41,677 bases of DNA from CAZEGV01 sp964511645 (GCA_964511645.1 CAZEGV010000018.1:1-41677), one strand, 5' to 3'; shown: positions 1-7,847, numbered from the stretch's first letter. Notes: generated by a model not told the origin, from the letters alone. Numbers and translations: made by a program.

Positions 1-51
1 GCAAAAAACAATTCAATCTAATCTAGACGCATATTACGATCAAAATGGTAT
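1..51 (+). repeat. 51-bp dispersed repeat, copy 1
   Basis: Positions 1-51 match 22507-22557 with only about four mismatches; both contain the stretch ATATTACGATCAAAATGGTAT. A weaker third copy ends near 33150. Read on the minus strand, this copy and the copy at 22507 each form the in-frame tail of a decayed ORF (an IS-like fragment here, a GIY-YIG relict there). This suggests the repeat marks an insertion or deletion junction. The copy may start before the window. Confidence 0.75.
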
Positions 52-163
52 TAATAATCACATCAATAGAATCCCAATCAGGTAAACTATTTATCTGTTT
101 AAAAAATGTGGCTTTAATTTTTCTCGTTCTATCTGCAAAGCTTTGGTGACTTGTTTTTGCATA
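23..163 (-). pseudogene. N-terminal relict of an IS5-like transposase
   Basis: One minus-strand frame reads KTSHQSFADRTRKIKATFF, followed by KQINSLPDWDSIDVII. This resembles the amino terminus of IS5-superfamily transposases of Bacteroidota (a short SFADR motif, then a basic stretch, then a DW..I motif) as I remember them; I have no alignment. No start codon is present in this frame and homology stops after about 35 residues. The frame then runs into the 51-bp dispersed repeat and a stop at 23-25. No catalytic DDE region is present, so this is a fragment. It could be an unrelated chance frame, but the motif match is better than random. Confidence 0.45.
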
Positions 164-248
164 GCATAAAAATACAAAATTCTGAATCAACTATCACTTG
201 CTAAATCCGATGAAAAAACAAAAAAGAATATCGTTGAGGTCCTTAACG

Positions 249-256
249 CAAAGGTA
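249..256 (-). promoter_or_regulatory. Possible -7 promoter element reading left
   Basis: On the minus strand the sequence is TACCTTTG, an exact match to the Bacteroidota -7 consensus TAnnTTTG. It would read leftwards into the IS relict, downstream of the dsbD-like gene. The surrounding TTAACGCAAAGGTA resembles the site ahead of the abi gene (TTAATGCAAAGGTA at 3570-3583). No clear -33 box was identified, so it may be a relict promoter. Confidence 0.35.
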
Positions 257-277
257 TTTATTCCTCTTTGTACGGTG

Positions 278-2485
278 TTATTTGTTAGCGTCATTAAAAA
301 CCGTAATCCCTGACTCTAGGAATTTTACATACTCATCTACATCAGATGTGTAATGTTGCTGAGGGACTAACTCATCTAATACTATCAAATTATCTTTACT
401 AGATTGAATCTCATTAATACCCATTACTGAGTAAGTAGGTTTTCCGTTTGCTTTTAAGAACGTAGTTACAAAATCAGTTGATTGTTCACCTAATGTTGTG
501 ATTTGATTACCGTTTTTGGTGTAAGGTTCTATTATCTTAGTTTCATCATCTCCGTACAATGAAAGGATTACATAATTTTCATTTAATAATTTTAACACTT
601 TAGGGTCACTCCATACTTTGGCTTCCACCTCTCTACAATTACTACAAGTATGCCCTGTAAAATCTACAAAAAGTGGCTTCCCTTGTGATTTGGCACAGCA
701 TAAGGCTTGTCTAACATCAAAAAATCCTTTGAGCCCATGTGGTAAATGTACCTTTTCTCCGTACAAAGGTGTCTCGCAAATCTCAACTTCGGCATATCTA
801 CTTGACGAACTTTCGCTTAGGTTAAAATCTTGAGTATGTATAGGAGGTAATAAGCCTGCTAGAGGTTTTAGTGGTGCTCCCCACATCCCAGGGATTAGGT
901 AAATAGTAAAACTAAGTACAACAATTGCCAATACCCCTCTAAACACTCCTATCCCCTTAAGTTCGCTATCATGCGAAAATTTAATTTTACCAATTAGGTA
1001 TAAAAACATTACACCAAAAGTAGCAATCCAAATGGATAGGTAAACATCTCTGTCTAATAATCCCCAACCTTGTACTAAATCTACTTGACTCAAGAACTTA
1101 AATGCAAATGCAAACTCTAATAAACCAAACACAACTTTAACAGAATTTAACCACCCTCCAGATTTTGGTAATTTGTTGAGTACTGATGGGAAAAATGAAA
1201 ATAAAACAAAAGGTAATGCCAAGCCAAACGAATAAGCCAACATCCCTAAGATAGGACCTAAGAAATTCCCATTAGCCGCTCCTATTAAAAAAGAAGAAGC
1301 AATTGGTCCTGTGCAAGAGAATGATACCAATACTAAAGTAAATGCCATAAAGAAAATTCCTACAAACCCACCTTTATCAGCTTGTTTATCGGCACTATTT
1401 ACCCAGCTATTGGGCAGTGTGATTTCGAAAGCTCCCAAAAATGAGAAAGCAAAAACCATGAATATAGCAAAGAAAATAATATTGGGTAGCCAATGAGCCG
1501 CAATAATATTAGCCGCATTTTCTCCTAATAAGATAGAGGTGATTAAACCAAAACTTACATAAATCGCAATAATAGACAGACCATAAATAATAGCTTTATA
1601 GACTCCAGACCCTTTGTCCGATTTAGTGAAATAAGAAACCGTCATTGGTATAAGAGGAAAGACACAAGGAGTAATCAAAGTCAATAGTCCTCCAGCAAAT
1701 GCCAAAATCATTAATAGTAAAAAGCTTTGTTTTTTTTCTGAATCGGTCTTTTTTACAAGATTTACTTTTATGTCGTCAAATCCTGCTCTACGAGGGATGT
1801 CACATTTTTTTAATTCAGCAGAAGCAACTAAGCTAAGTTCTTTTACTTGTGTATTAGCTATTATTTTTTGTAAACTGTCACAGCAAATTGTGTTTTCAGG
1901 CTCTAAGTCAGTAGTAGCTTTTTTGTTTATATCTCCATTTTTTGATACTTCAACTTGATTTTCAGGAATGCTTATTATACTAGTTTTTTTGATTCTTTTT
2001 AATCCTGTTATAGATGCGGATAGTTTTTTGCTAAAGTCTAAACAAATGTGTTTTTCATCACTACATATTTGGCAATTTATTGTGCCTTCACTGGGATGTA
2101 CTCCTTCTTTTTGTATGATGTAATATTGTTCAAATAGAGCTTTATGGGCATATTTGGTATAGTCACACATAAAAATATCGCTATATTTCTTTTTAGCTTT
2201 AGAGGAAGTTAATTTGCCTAAAGGCTTTAATCCTGCAATAGATTCAGGGGTGAACTTAGTAAGACTTGGTCCCATCTCTAAGCATTCTTTAGAAAACCGC
2301 TCACTACCATACACATACCAAGAATCTATCATTTCAAAAGTGATGACCAGTTTTACTGTGTCCCCAATTTGAGCTTCTTTTGGCTCAAAATGAGTTGTCC
2401 AGTTAGTGCTTACTTCATTTAGCTTCTGTGCAGTAGCATTTAGCCCGATAAGTGACAATATTATCCAAGTAAAAAATTTTTTCAT
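278..2485 (-). CDS. dsbD: Thiol:disulfide interchange protein, DsbD family
   Basis: This 735-residue protein should move reducing power from cytoplasmic thioredoxin across the inner membrane to periplasmic thiol proteins. It begins with a signal peptide (about residues 1-20, ending NATAQ). Next come a periplasmic N-terminal region (to about 240) with several cysteines, a multi-helix DsbD/CcdA membrane domain (about 252-520) and a C-terminal thioredoxin-like domain (about 585-735). Visible redox motifs are TPCVFPLIP near residue 275, SCTGP near 391 and CSNC near 613, the expected three-domain relay. The spacing region in front of the gene contains one copy of the 42-bp repeat that bounds the abi cassette, so its original upstream neighbour was probably the M20 dipeptidase at 3604. 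No terminator is obvious after it. The family assignment is firm; the partner substrates are unknown. Confidence 0.92.
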   Translation of the reverse strand: MKKFFTWIILSLIGLNATAQKLNEVSTNWTTHFEPKEAQIGDTVKLVITFEMIDSWYVYGSERFSKECLEMGPSLTKFTPESIAGLKPLGKLTSSKAKKKYSDIFMCDYTKYAHKALFEQYYIIQKEGVHPSEGTINCQICSDEKHICLDFSKKLSASITGLKRIKKTSIISIPENQVEVSKNGDINKKATTDLEPENTICCDSLQKIIANTQVKELSLVASAELKKCDIPRRAGFDDIKVNLVKKTDSEKKQSFLLLMILAFAGGLLTLITPCVFPLIPMTVSYFTKSDKGSGVYKAIIYGLSIIAIYVSFGLITSILLGENAANIIAAHWLPNIIFFAIFMVFAFSFLGAFEITLPNSWVNSADKQADKGGFVGIFFMAFTLVLVSFSCTGPIASSFLIGAANGNFLGPILGMLAYSFGLALPFVLFSFFPSVLNKLPKSGGWLNSVKVVFGLLEFAFAFKFLSQVDLVQGWGLLDRDVYLSIWIATFGVMFLYLIGKIKFSHDSELKGIGVFRGVLAIVVLSFTIYLIPGMWGAPLKPLAGLLPPIHTQDFNLSESSSSRYAEVEICETPLYGEKVHLPHGLKGFFDVRQALCCAKSQGKPLFVDFTGHTCSNCREVEAKVWSDPKVLKLLNENYVILSLYGDDETKIIEPYTKNGNQITTLGEQSTDFVTTFLKANGKPTYSVMGINEIQSSKDNLIVLDELVPQQHYTSDVDEYVKFLESGITVFNDANK

Positions 2486-2547
2486 CGTGTTTTTTTTAAA
2501 TATCTCATAGTTATTGTTGAAAGAACATCAACTTAGCTGAGTTTAGT

Positions 2548-2589
2548 TCCCTATTCCATAAACGCTTTATAGAAAGCACATATTGTTTT
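2548..2589. repeat. 42-bp direct repeat, left boundary of abi cassette
   Basis: This block is identical over 42 bp to 3600-3641, exactly 1052 bp away, with mismatches at both flanking bases. The right copy encodes the last 12 codons and stop of the M20 dipeptidase; this left copy is a detached duplicate of that 3' end. The pair brackets the Abi_2 gene and its promoter, as expected for an insertion or duplication junction at the end of a gene. Confidence 0.92.
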
Positions 2590-2594
2590 ATGTT

Positions 2595-3500
2595 TTAAGT
2601 ATAGGTCTTCCAAAAATTTTCTTGCTGCCAATCTTTAGGAAACCCCATGTCTTTTTCTTGCTTTAAAGGACATGTTTCCATTAAAGTTAATAGTTTTTGC
2701 TTAAATCCATTTTTAGGATTTATTTCTTTTAGGATATATTGCATCGCACATAATACAGGGTAGATTTTATAAGGATAGATTTTTTTATTTTCAATAAATA
2801 GATTTTTCGTCTTTTTTGGCATACTAATATGAGTTGTGAGCCTCCTGTTCCATAAGCGACTATGATGTGCGCAAATATTTCGTATATTAGAGAAGCTACG
2901 CATCCAATTTTCTAATAAGTCTATATCGTATAAGCCAAAGTGATGAGCAACTTCTTTTTTGGTTTTATCATGTTTTATATTAGTGAATAATTTTGACAGT
3001 AATCCAAAACTAGAAATTTCTAAAGCCATCCAAGCAGGAGGTAGACTAGGGTTTGTGTACTTGTCTTTATAATGTTTAATGAATGTTTCGTGGCTACGGT
3101 CGATCTCTTTTTTTAAAGTAGTTATACTCTTGTCAAAAAACACAGAGTTTTTATAAAGGTCAGTGTTTATGTACCAATGACTCCCGTGTTTCATACTCCA
3201 TTGGTAAATGATTTGAGTACGAAAAGCTATTTCAATTTTGGATAATGCTTCAAAGAGTAGTGATCGTAGTTTATTGTCAAAATTGTATAGATCCAGTATC
3301 TCTTCAAAAGAAACTTTTTTGATAAATGGATGTTTGGGGTTTGTGTTATCTTGAAATGGGTATGTATAAGCCCTTAGTCGATAATAATTAATGTTGGATA
3401 AAAATATTTCTGCTTGCTCTTTTTTATTAAAAAAGAGTCCTTTTTTTGCTAAATCGGTAATTTGATTTTGAAATGATATGGCAGGTTTGTTGTATTTCAT
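2595..3500 (-). CDS. Abi_2 (AbiD/AbiF-like) abortive infection protein
   Basis: This 301-residue soluble protein belongs to the Abi_2 family, related to AbiD/AbiF phage-exclusion proteins. Family members carry a HEPN-type fold and are thought to act as RNases that stop growth of phage-infected cells. Family features are the N-terminal INYYRLRAY segment (near residues 37-45), FDNKLR followed by EIAFRTQIIY, WMALEISSFG mid-protein, and RNICAHHSRLWNR near residues 205-217. The last contains the HEPN Rx4H motif (R-N-I-C-A-H), so the active site looks intact. Full family length, no frameshift. The gene lies between exact 42-bp repeats and has its own -7 box. It interrupts an otherwise housekeeping minus-strand run, so it was probably acquired. 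No partner antitoxin gene is adjacent. The phage-defence role is inferred from the family. Confidence 0.88.
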   Translation of the reverse strand: MKYNKPAISFQNQITDLAKKGLFFNKKEQAEIFLSNINYYRLRAYTYPFQDNTNPKHPFIKKVSFEEILDLYNFDNKLRSLLFEALSKIEIAFRTQIIYQWSMKHGSHWYINTDLYKNSVFFDKSITTLKKEIDRSHETFIKHYKDKYTNPSLPPAWMALEISSFGLLSKLFTNIKHDKTKKEVAHHFGLYDIDLLENWMRSFSNIRNICAHHSRLWNRRLTTHISMPKKTKNLFIENKKIYPYKIYPVLCAMQYILKEINPKNGFKQKLLTLMETCPLKQEKDMGFPKDWQQENFWKTYT

Positions 3501-3511
3501 TATTGACTAAT

Positions 3512-3565
3512 AGCCTAAAAAACGAAGACCCGACTATTTGAGCATTGTAAAGAGGCTTGTCGGGT
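3512..3565 (-). promoter_or_regulatory. Terminator-like hairpin in the abi leader
   Basis: On the minus strand, between the abi -7 box and the abi start codon, arm ACCCGAC (3565-3559) can pair with GTCGGGT (3534-3528) across a 24-nt loop. It is followed five bases later by six Ts (3522-3517). That is the layout of a weak intrinsic terminator inside the 5' leader. A second pairing, AGCCT (3557-3553) with AGGCT (3516-3512), crosses the first and could compete with it. An attenuator is inferred; it could instead be a remnant terminator from before the insertion. Confidence 0.4.
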
Positions 3566-3575
3566 TCTGTTAATG

Positions 3576-3583
3576 CAAAGGTA
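3576..3583 (-). promoter_or_regulatory. -7 promoter element for the abi gene
   Basis: The minus strand reads TACCTTTG, a perfect TAnnTTTG element. It lies about 75 bases ahead of the abi ATG and just outside the 42-bp repeat at 3600-3641. No good TTTG is seen 19 bases further upstream, so the -33 part is weak. Its position within the cassette means that abi carries its own promoter rather than relying on read-through from the dipeptidase. Confidence 0.55.
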
Positions 3584-3599
3584 CGAAATAATATTATAT

Positions 3600-3641
3600 T
3601 TCCCTATTCCATAAACGCTTTATAGAAAGCACATATTGTTT
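3600..3641. repeat. 42-bp direct repeat, right boundary of abi cassette
   Basis: This is the functional copy. It contains the last codons and the stop of the M20 dipeptidase (encoding TICAFYKAFME then stop) and six bases beyond the reading frame. It is identical to 2548-2589. Confidence 0.92.
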
Positions 3642-4956
3642 CAATTCCCTTTAAGTAATTAAATACACCATAGCTTTCATTAGGAGAGTGAATAGCATCT
3701 TCATCTAGCCCAAAGCCCATAAGTAGTACATTTACTTTTAACTCTTGCTCAAACAATGCTACGATAGGAATCGAACCGCCTTCTCTCATTGGTATTGGTG
3801 TTTTTCCCCAAGTACGTTCAAATGCTTTTTCGGCAGCTTTGTAAGCTTTAGAGTTAGTAGGAGTTACGGCAGGTTCACCTCCGTGGTGTGGCGTTACTTT
3901 TACCTTGACAGAGGCTGGTGCAATACTTTTAAAGTACTGAGTAAACAATTTTGTAATCTCTTCTGATGATTGATTAGGAACTAACCGCATTGAGATTTTG
4001 GCGTAAGCTTTAGCGGGTAAAACAGTTTTAGCACCTTCGCCTATATAACCTCCCCAAATTCCATTTACGTCCAAAGTTGGGCGTATAGAAAGTCGCTCCA
4101 GGTGAGAATACGCTTTTTCTCCCCCAGTATCGGCTATATCTAGTTCTTTTTTGAAGTGTTCTTCTGATACTGGTGCTTTTGCCATCTCTGCTCGTTCATC
4201 ATCAGATAGCTCTACTACTTTGTTATAAAACTGAGGGATTGTAATTTCACCTTTTTCGTTATGAAGGGAAGCAATCATACGAGACAATACATTGATAGGA
4301 TTATCTACCGCTCCACCATACATCCCAGAGTGTAGGTCTCTATTTGGTCCCGTTACCTCTACCTCTACATAACTTAACCCTCTCAGCCCTACGGTTATAG
4401 ATGGGTGTTCATTAGAAATCATTCCTGTATCTGAGATGAGTATTACATCTGCTGAGAGTTTTTCTAAATTGTCTTTAACGAAAATTTCTAAATTGTCAGA
4501 ACCAATTTCTTCTTCTCCTTCTATTAAGAATTTCACATTACAAGGCAAGGCTTTTTGAGACAATAGTATCTCTATTGCTTTGATGTGCATATACATTTGA
4601 CCTTTATCATCGGCGGATCCACGAGCATATATTTTTCCGTTACGGATTTCAGGTTCAAATGGGTCTGAATCCCATAAATCTAAAGGATCGGCAGGTTGTA
4701 CATCATAATGACCATAAACCAATATAGTGGGTAATGTTTTATCAATTATTTTCTCTGCATACACGACTGGATTTCCAGCAGTTTCGCAGAGTTCTACCTT
4801 ATCGACACCTGCTGTTTGTAATTTGTCTACAATCCAGTTGGCAGCTTTGCGAATGTCTGGTTGATATTTTTTGTCCGCACTTATTGATGGAATTCTTAAT
4901 AATTCAAATAATTCACTTAAGAATCGGTCTTTTTGTTGCTCTATATATGTTTTCAT
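3604..4956 (-). CDS. M20-family metallodipeptidase
   Basis: This 450-residue cytoplasmic enzyme of the M20 (CNDP/PepV-like) family is predicted to hydrolyse short peptides with two active-site metal ions. Metal-binding and catalytic motifs are present: YGHYDVQPADP near residue 80 (first metal His), ARGSADDKGQ near 115 (bridging Asp), EGEEEIGS near 147 (catalytic and metal Glu) and LHSGMYGG in the lid domain. The C-terminal HSPNES holds the last metal-binding His. The length is typical. The gene ends inside the 42-bp repeat, and the C-terminus KAFME appears native because the copy is intact. It sits three bases downstream of the rhomboid gene on the same strand, so the two are probably co-transcribed. 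Exact peptide specificity cannot be read from the sequence. Confidence 0.92.
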   Translation of the reverse strand: MKTYIEQQKDRFLSELFELLRIPSISADKKYQPDIRKAANWIVDKLQTAGVDKVELCETAGNPVVYAEKIIDKTLPTILVYGHYDVQPADPLDLWDSDPFEPEIRNGKIYARGSADDKGQMYMHIKAIEILLSQKALPCNVKFLIEGEEEIGSDNLEIFVKDNLEKLSADVILISDTGMISNEHPSITVGLRGLSYVEVEVTGPNRDLHSGMYGGAVDNPINVLSRMIASLHNEKGEITIPQFYNKVVELSDDERAEMAKAPVSEEHFKKELDIADTGGEKAYSHLERLSIRPTLDVNGIWGGYIGEGAKTVLPAKAYAKISMRLVPNQSSEEITKLFTQYFKSIAPASVKVKVTPHHGGEPAVTPTNSKAYKAAEKAFERTWGKTPIPMREGGSIPIVALFEQELKVNVLLMGFGLDEDAIHSPNESYGVFNYLKGIETICAFYKAFME

Positions 4957-4958
4957 GC

Positions 4959-5792
4959 TTATTTTTTACTGAGTTCGTCCAGTCTACTTTGCTCATATTG
5001 GCTTAGGCTAGATATTCCTGTTTGACTGATTTTTTCTAATAAATAATTCAATTCTTTTTGATTGTCTATTCTTTTCTGATTGTATCGGTCGTCAATAGTT
5101 TCTACTCCTTTTTTTATACTAGGTTTTGTTGAGCGTATATTCAAAGACTTGAATAGAAAGTAGGCTAAAAACCCAAGTGATGGGATTAATGTGATAGCGA
5201 TGGGGAAAAGGCTAGTGTCTAACACGGCAGGTTTTAGTAAGATTGTTGCAAGTAGCCCGATAATTCCACCTCCCAAGTGTGCTTCGTGTCCGATATTATC
5301 TTTTTGGGATTTGATGCCGTAGATGGTATAAAGGGTATAACCTAAGGCAAATGCCCAACCAGGTACTGGGATGATGCCAAAAATGCCTAAAGTAATATTC
5401 GGGTCTAAAGCTATTGCCGAAAAAATCAAACCATTGACTGCTCCAGATGCTCCCACAGCACGATAATGAAGATGTTTGCGGTGCATTGCTAATGATAGAA
5501 TGTTACCACCTAACAAACTAATGAGGTAGACAAATAAGAGAGAAGTATCACCGAGATTATTCCTTACAAATAAGCTAAAAAAATATAAGGTGTACATATT
5601 AAAGGCGAAATGCATCCAGCTTCCATGCAAAAACCCCGAAGAGAATAACCTAAAATAATCTTTCTCCCCAAGTATTTTATTGACCTGAAATAAATACTTT
5701 TCAAAAAACACATTGTTTTGAAATCCTTGATAGGTAACCAAACCATTGACTGCAAAAATTCCAAGTATGACGTATCCTAATTCGTTAATCAT
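4959..5792 (-). CDS. Rhomboid-family intramembrane serine protease
   Basis: This 277-residue inner-membrane protease is predicted to cut substrate proteins within or near their transmembrane segments. It has the rhomboid signature set: HFAFN (oxyanion-side His and Asn) after a SSGFLHGSWM stretch, the catalytic serine in GASGAV near residue 115, and the catalytic histidine in HEAHLGGG near 171. About six hydrophobic helices are visible, followed by a basic, charged cytoplasmic tail of about 60 residues (from about 215). The start overlaps the stop of the upstream Gre-like gene (TAATG), and its stop is next to the dipeptidase start, indicating a small operon. The serine-histidine dyad is intact, so it should be active. 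The substrate is unknown. Confidence 0.92.
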   Translation of the reverse strand: MINELGYVILGIFAVNGLVTYQGFQNNVFFEKYLFQVNKILGEKDYFRLFSSGFLHGSWMHFAFNMYTLYFFSLFVRNNLGDTSLLFVYLISLLGGNILSLAMHRKHLHYRAVGASGAVNGLIFSAIALDPNITLGIFGIIPVPGWAFALGYTLYTIYGIKSQKDNIGHEAHLGGGIIGLLATILLKPAVLDTSLFPIAITLIPSLGFLAYFLFKSLNIRSTKPSIKKGVETIDDRYNQKRIDNQKELNYLLEKISQTGISSLSQYEQSRLDELSKK

Positions 5793-6244
5793 TAAATTAT
5801 TTCTTTTATGATAATATTTTTTTCTCTGAACTGGATGCTATCCCCAACTTTTTTGTGTTTCATGACTTGCCCTATAGGAGAGCCAATAGAGATAGCAAGA
5901 TAGCTTTCTTCTTTGATAATAACTTCACCTAAGCCTATGGATATAAAATAATTAGTATCCTTTGTAATAATTAAGCTACCAAACTCTACTTGGGTATAGG
6001 TCTTGTTAAGCTTAATCAGGTCTAACTGTTTTTTGAGTAAATAGGCTTGACTGATTTGTGTTTCGTGCTTATTGAGTTCAGCTTGCATTACTTCTCTTCC
6101 CGTCTCGTATTTATCCCCCATGCTACTTTTGTTATCATTTTTTTTAGACTCTTGAATTTGGCTAATGGCTTTTTTACTCAAAGCGATTCTTTCGTCAAGC
6201 GTGTTAAAGAGAGCTATGTATATAGATTTTTTTGTTGAAGTCAT
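5792..6244 (-). CDS. GreA/GreB-like C-terminal domain protein
   Basis: This 150-residue protein resembles a family common in Bacteroidota that has a Gre-factor layout: a helical N-terminal part with KSSMGDKYETGREVM, then an FKBP-like C-terminal domain with ISIGSPIGQVMKHKKVGD. Gre factors bind RNA polymerase and help it out of paused states. Whether this divergent relative does so is not known, and database entries sometimes misname it an oxoacyl-ACP synthase. I start it at 6244 (MTSTKKS). The longer frame to 6274 adds MPLLSLSPKV, which is translated from the tail of intergenic repeat R1 and is unlikely to be protein. It overlaps the rhomboid start by one base. Confidence 0.7.
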   Translation of the reverse strand: MTSTKKSIYIALFNTLDERIALSKKAISQIQESKKNDNKSSMGDKYETGREVMQAELNKHETQISQAYLLKKQLDLIKLNKTYTQVEFGSLIITKDTNYFISIGLGEVIIKEESYLAISIGSPIGQVMKHKKVGDSIQFREKNIIIKEII

Positions 6245-6249
6245 TACTT

Positions 6250-6401
6250 TGGGGCTTAGGGATAGCAGTGGCATCCTTTTTTGTTTTTCTTATGTTGTAT
6301 TGAGCTTTTTCGAAATACAGAACAAAAACACAAAAAAGATATAGCGGAAATCCCGACCCCACGAGCCTGCCTTTTGGCGAGTGGGGGAAGCCCCCGGTTT
6401 T
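6250..6401 (-). repeat. Intergenic hairpin repeat R1
   Basis: Read on the minus strand, this unit has the family order. A GC-rich head contains CGCCAAAAGGCAGGCTCGTG, followed by GGTCGGGATTTCCGC. Next comes a long AT-rich inverted repeat (ATATCTTTTTTGTGTTTTTG against the matching A-rich arm), with GAGCTTTTTCGAA in the loop. The tail is GGATGCCACTGCTATCCC. It resembles R3 most. It lies between frr and the Gre-like gene and provides the false N-terminal extension of the latter. Confidence 0.8.
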
Positions 6402-6415
6402 TATTTGTTTGTATC

Positions 6416-6450
6416 AAAAAAACACCTTATTCTTGATTAAGGTGCTTTTT
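6416..6450 (-). terminator. Intrinsic terminator of frr
   Basis: On the minus strand a hairpin of CACCTTA (6444-6438) with TAAGGTG (6429-6423), loop of eight bases, is followed by a run of T (6422-6416). It lies about 20 bases after the frr stop and has the standard terminator layout. Confidence 0.8.
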
Positions 6451-6468
6451 GAGTTGCTGTATGTTTTG

Positions 6469-7029
6469 TTATACAGTCATGATTTCTTTTTCTTTTTCGG
6501 CTGTTGCTTCGTCAATTGATACCGAAAATTTGTTAATTATTTTTTGAGTATCATCTTCTGCTTTTTTGATTAAGTCTTCAGATGCACCATCTTTTTTGAG
6601 TTGTTTAAGCTCATTGTTGGCATCTTTACGAATTGTCCGAAGTGATATTTTTCCATTTTCAGCAATGTTTCGGACTAATTTTGTTAAGTCTTTACGGCGT
6701 TCTTCGGTCAATGGAGGAATCATTAAACGAATCATTTCCCCATCATTTTGAGGGTTAAGACCTAAGTCACTACCCATAATCGCTGTTTCGATAGCTGCCA
6801 ATAACGGCTTCTCCCAAGGTTTTATAGTCAAGGTACGAGCATCAGAAGTGTTTACAGAAGCCACTTGGCTAAGTGGAGTCATTGAACCATAATAATCGAC
6901 CATCACACCTGATACAATTGCAGGATTTGCCTTTCCTGCTCGCACTTTCTGAAACTCGTGCTTTGTATGATCCAAAGCCTTTTCCATTGATTCAGTAGCA
7001 CTGTCTAAAACAAATTTTATCTCTTCCAT
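6469..7029 (-). CDS. frr: Ribosome recycling factor
   Basis: This 186-residue protein of normal length splits post-termination ribosomes together with EF-G in the cytoplasm. Typical RRF segments are visible: KVRAGKANPAIVSGVMVDYYG early, TIKPWEKPLLAAIETAI and LNPQNDGEMIRLMIPPLTEERR in the middle, and RNIAENGKISLRTIRKDAN ahead of the C-terminal helix. It follows pyrH by about 17 bases on the same strand, the common pyrH-frr order, and is closed by the hairpin at 6416-6450. The assignment is unambiguous. Confidence 0.97.
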   Translation of the reverse strand: MEEIKFVLDSATESMEKALDHTKHEFQKVRAGKANPAIVSGVMVDYYGSMTPLSQVASVNTSDARTLTIKPWEKPLLAAIETAIMGSDLGLNPQNDGEMIRLMIPPLTEERRKDLTKLVRNIAENGKISLRTIRKDANNELKQLKKDGASEDLIKKAEDDTQKIINKFSVSIDEATAEKEKEIMTV

Positions 7030-7046
7030 AATAGTTTTATATACAA

Positions 7047-7751
7047 TTAGTGAACCAAAGTTCCGATTTTTTCTCCCTGTATGAGTTTTAGGAGGTTTTT
7101 AGGTTTGTCCATATTGAACACCACAATTGGTAATTTGTTTTCTGCACAAAGTGTAAAAGCGGTCATGTCCATGATTTTGAGCTCTTTCTGGAAAACTTCC
7201 TTAAAGCTAATTTCATCATATTTGGTAGCTGTTTTGTCTTTTTCTGGATCAGCTGTATAAACGCCGTCCACACGAGTTCCTTTCAGCACCACATCAGCCT
7301 CAACCTCAATAGCACGCAAACTAGCAGCAGAGTCGGTCGTGAAATATGGATTTCCTGTGCCCGCACCAAAAATCACAACACGCCCTTTTTCTAAGTGTCG
7401 TACCGCTCTTCTACGGATATATTTTTCACAAACTTGGTCAATATCAATCGCCGACATCAGTCGAGTATCTATCCCCACATTTTCGATAGCACCTTGTATC
7501 GCCATCCCGTTAATCAAAGTCGCAAGCATCCCCATATGGTCGCCTTGCACCCTGTCAATCCCAGCGTCTAATGCCTGTGCCCCTCTAAAAATATTGCCCC
7601 CACCAATCACAATAGCGATTTCTACACCTTGATCGTGAATTTCTTTTATCTCCTCGGCATACTGTCTAAGGCGCTTAGGATCTATCCCAAAATCAATTTC
7701 TCCCAATAGCGATTCTCCAGAGAGCTTCAATAAAATTCGTTTGTATTTCAT
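7047..7751 (-). CDS. pyrH: UMP kinase
   Basis: This 234-residue amino-acid-kinase-fold enzyme phosphorylates UMP to UDP in pyrimidine nucleotide synthesis. Signature segments are KLSGESLLG at the N-terminus (phosphate binding), VIGGGNIFRG near residues 48-57, TGNPYFTTDSAA mid-protein (UMP/ATP region), and KGTRVDGVYTADP near 157-169. The length is normal. It is the first gene of a pyrH-frr pair and has a TATCTTTG -7 element 20-30 bases ahead of the start on the minus strand. The region upstream is shared with divergent mazG and holds repeat R2. Confidence 0.97.
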   Translation of the reverse strand: MKYKRILLKLSGESLLGEIDFGIDPKRLRQYAEEIKEIHDQGVEIAIVIGGGNIFRGAQALDAGIDRVQGDHMGMLATLINGMAIQGAIENVGIDTRLMSAIDIDQVCEKYIRRRAVRHLEKGRVVIFGAGTGNPYFTTDSAASLRAIEVEADVVLKGTRVDGVYTADPEKDKTATKYDEISFKEVFQKELKIMDMTAFTLCAENKLPIVVFNMDKPKNLLKLIQGEKIGTLVH

Positions 7752-7773
7752 ATAACCTTTGTTTCAAATTGAA

Positions 7774-7781
7774 CAAAGATA
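7774..7781 (-). promoter_or_regulatory. -7 promoter element for pyrH-frr
   Basis: The minus strand reads TATCTTTG, which matches TAnnTTTG, 23 bases ahead of the pyrH ATG. No TTTG is present at the 19-base spacing, so the -33 element is poor. Confidence 0.5.
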
Positions 7782-7847
7782 TAAAATCAGCCATTAATAT
7801 TGATTGTTTTGAAAAGAAATTAAAAAATGAAATGTGTTTTTTGACTT

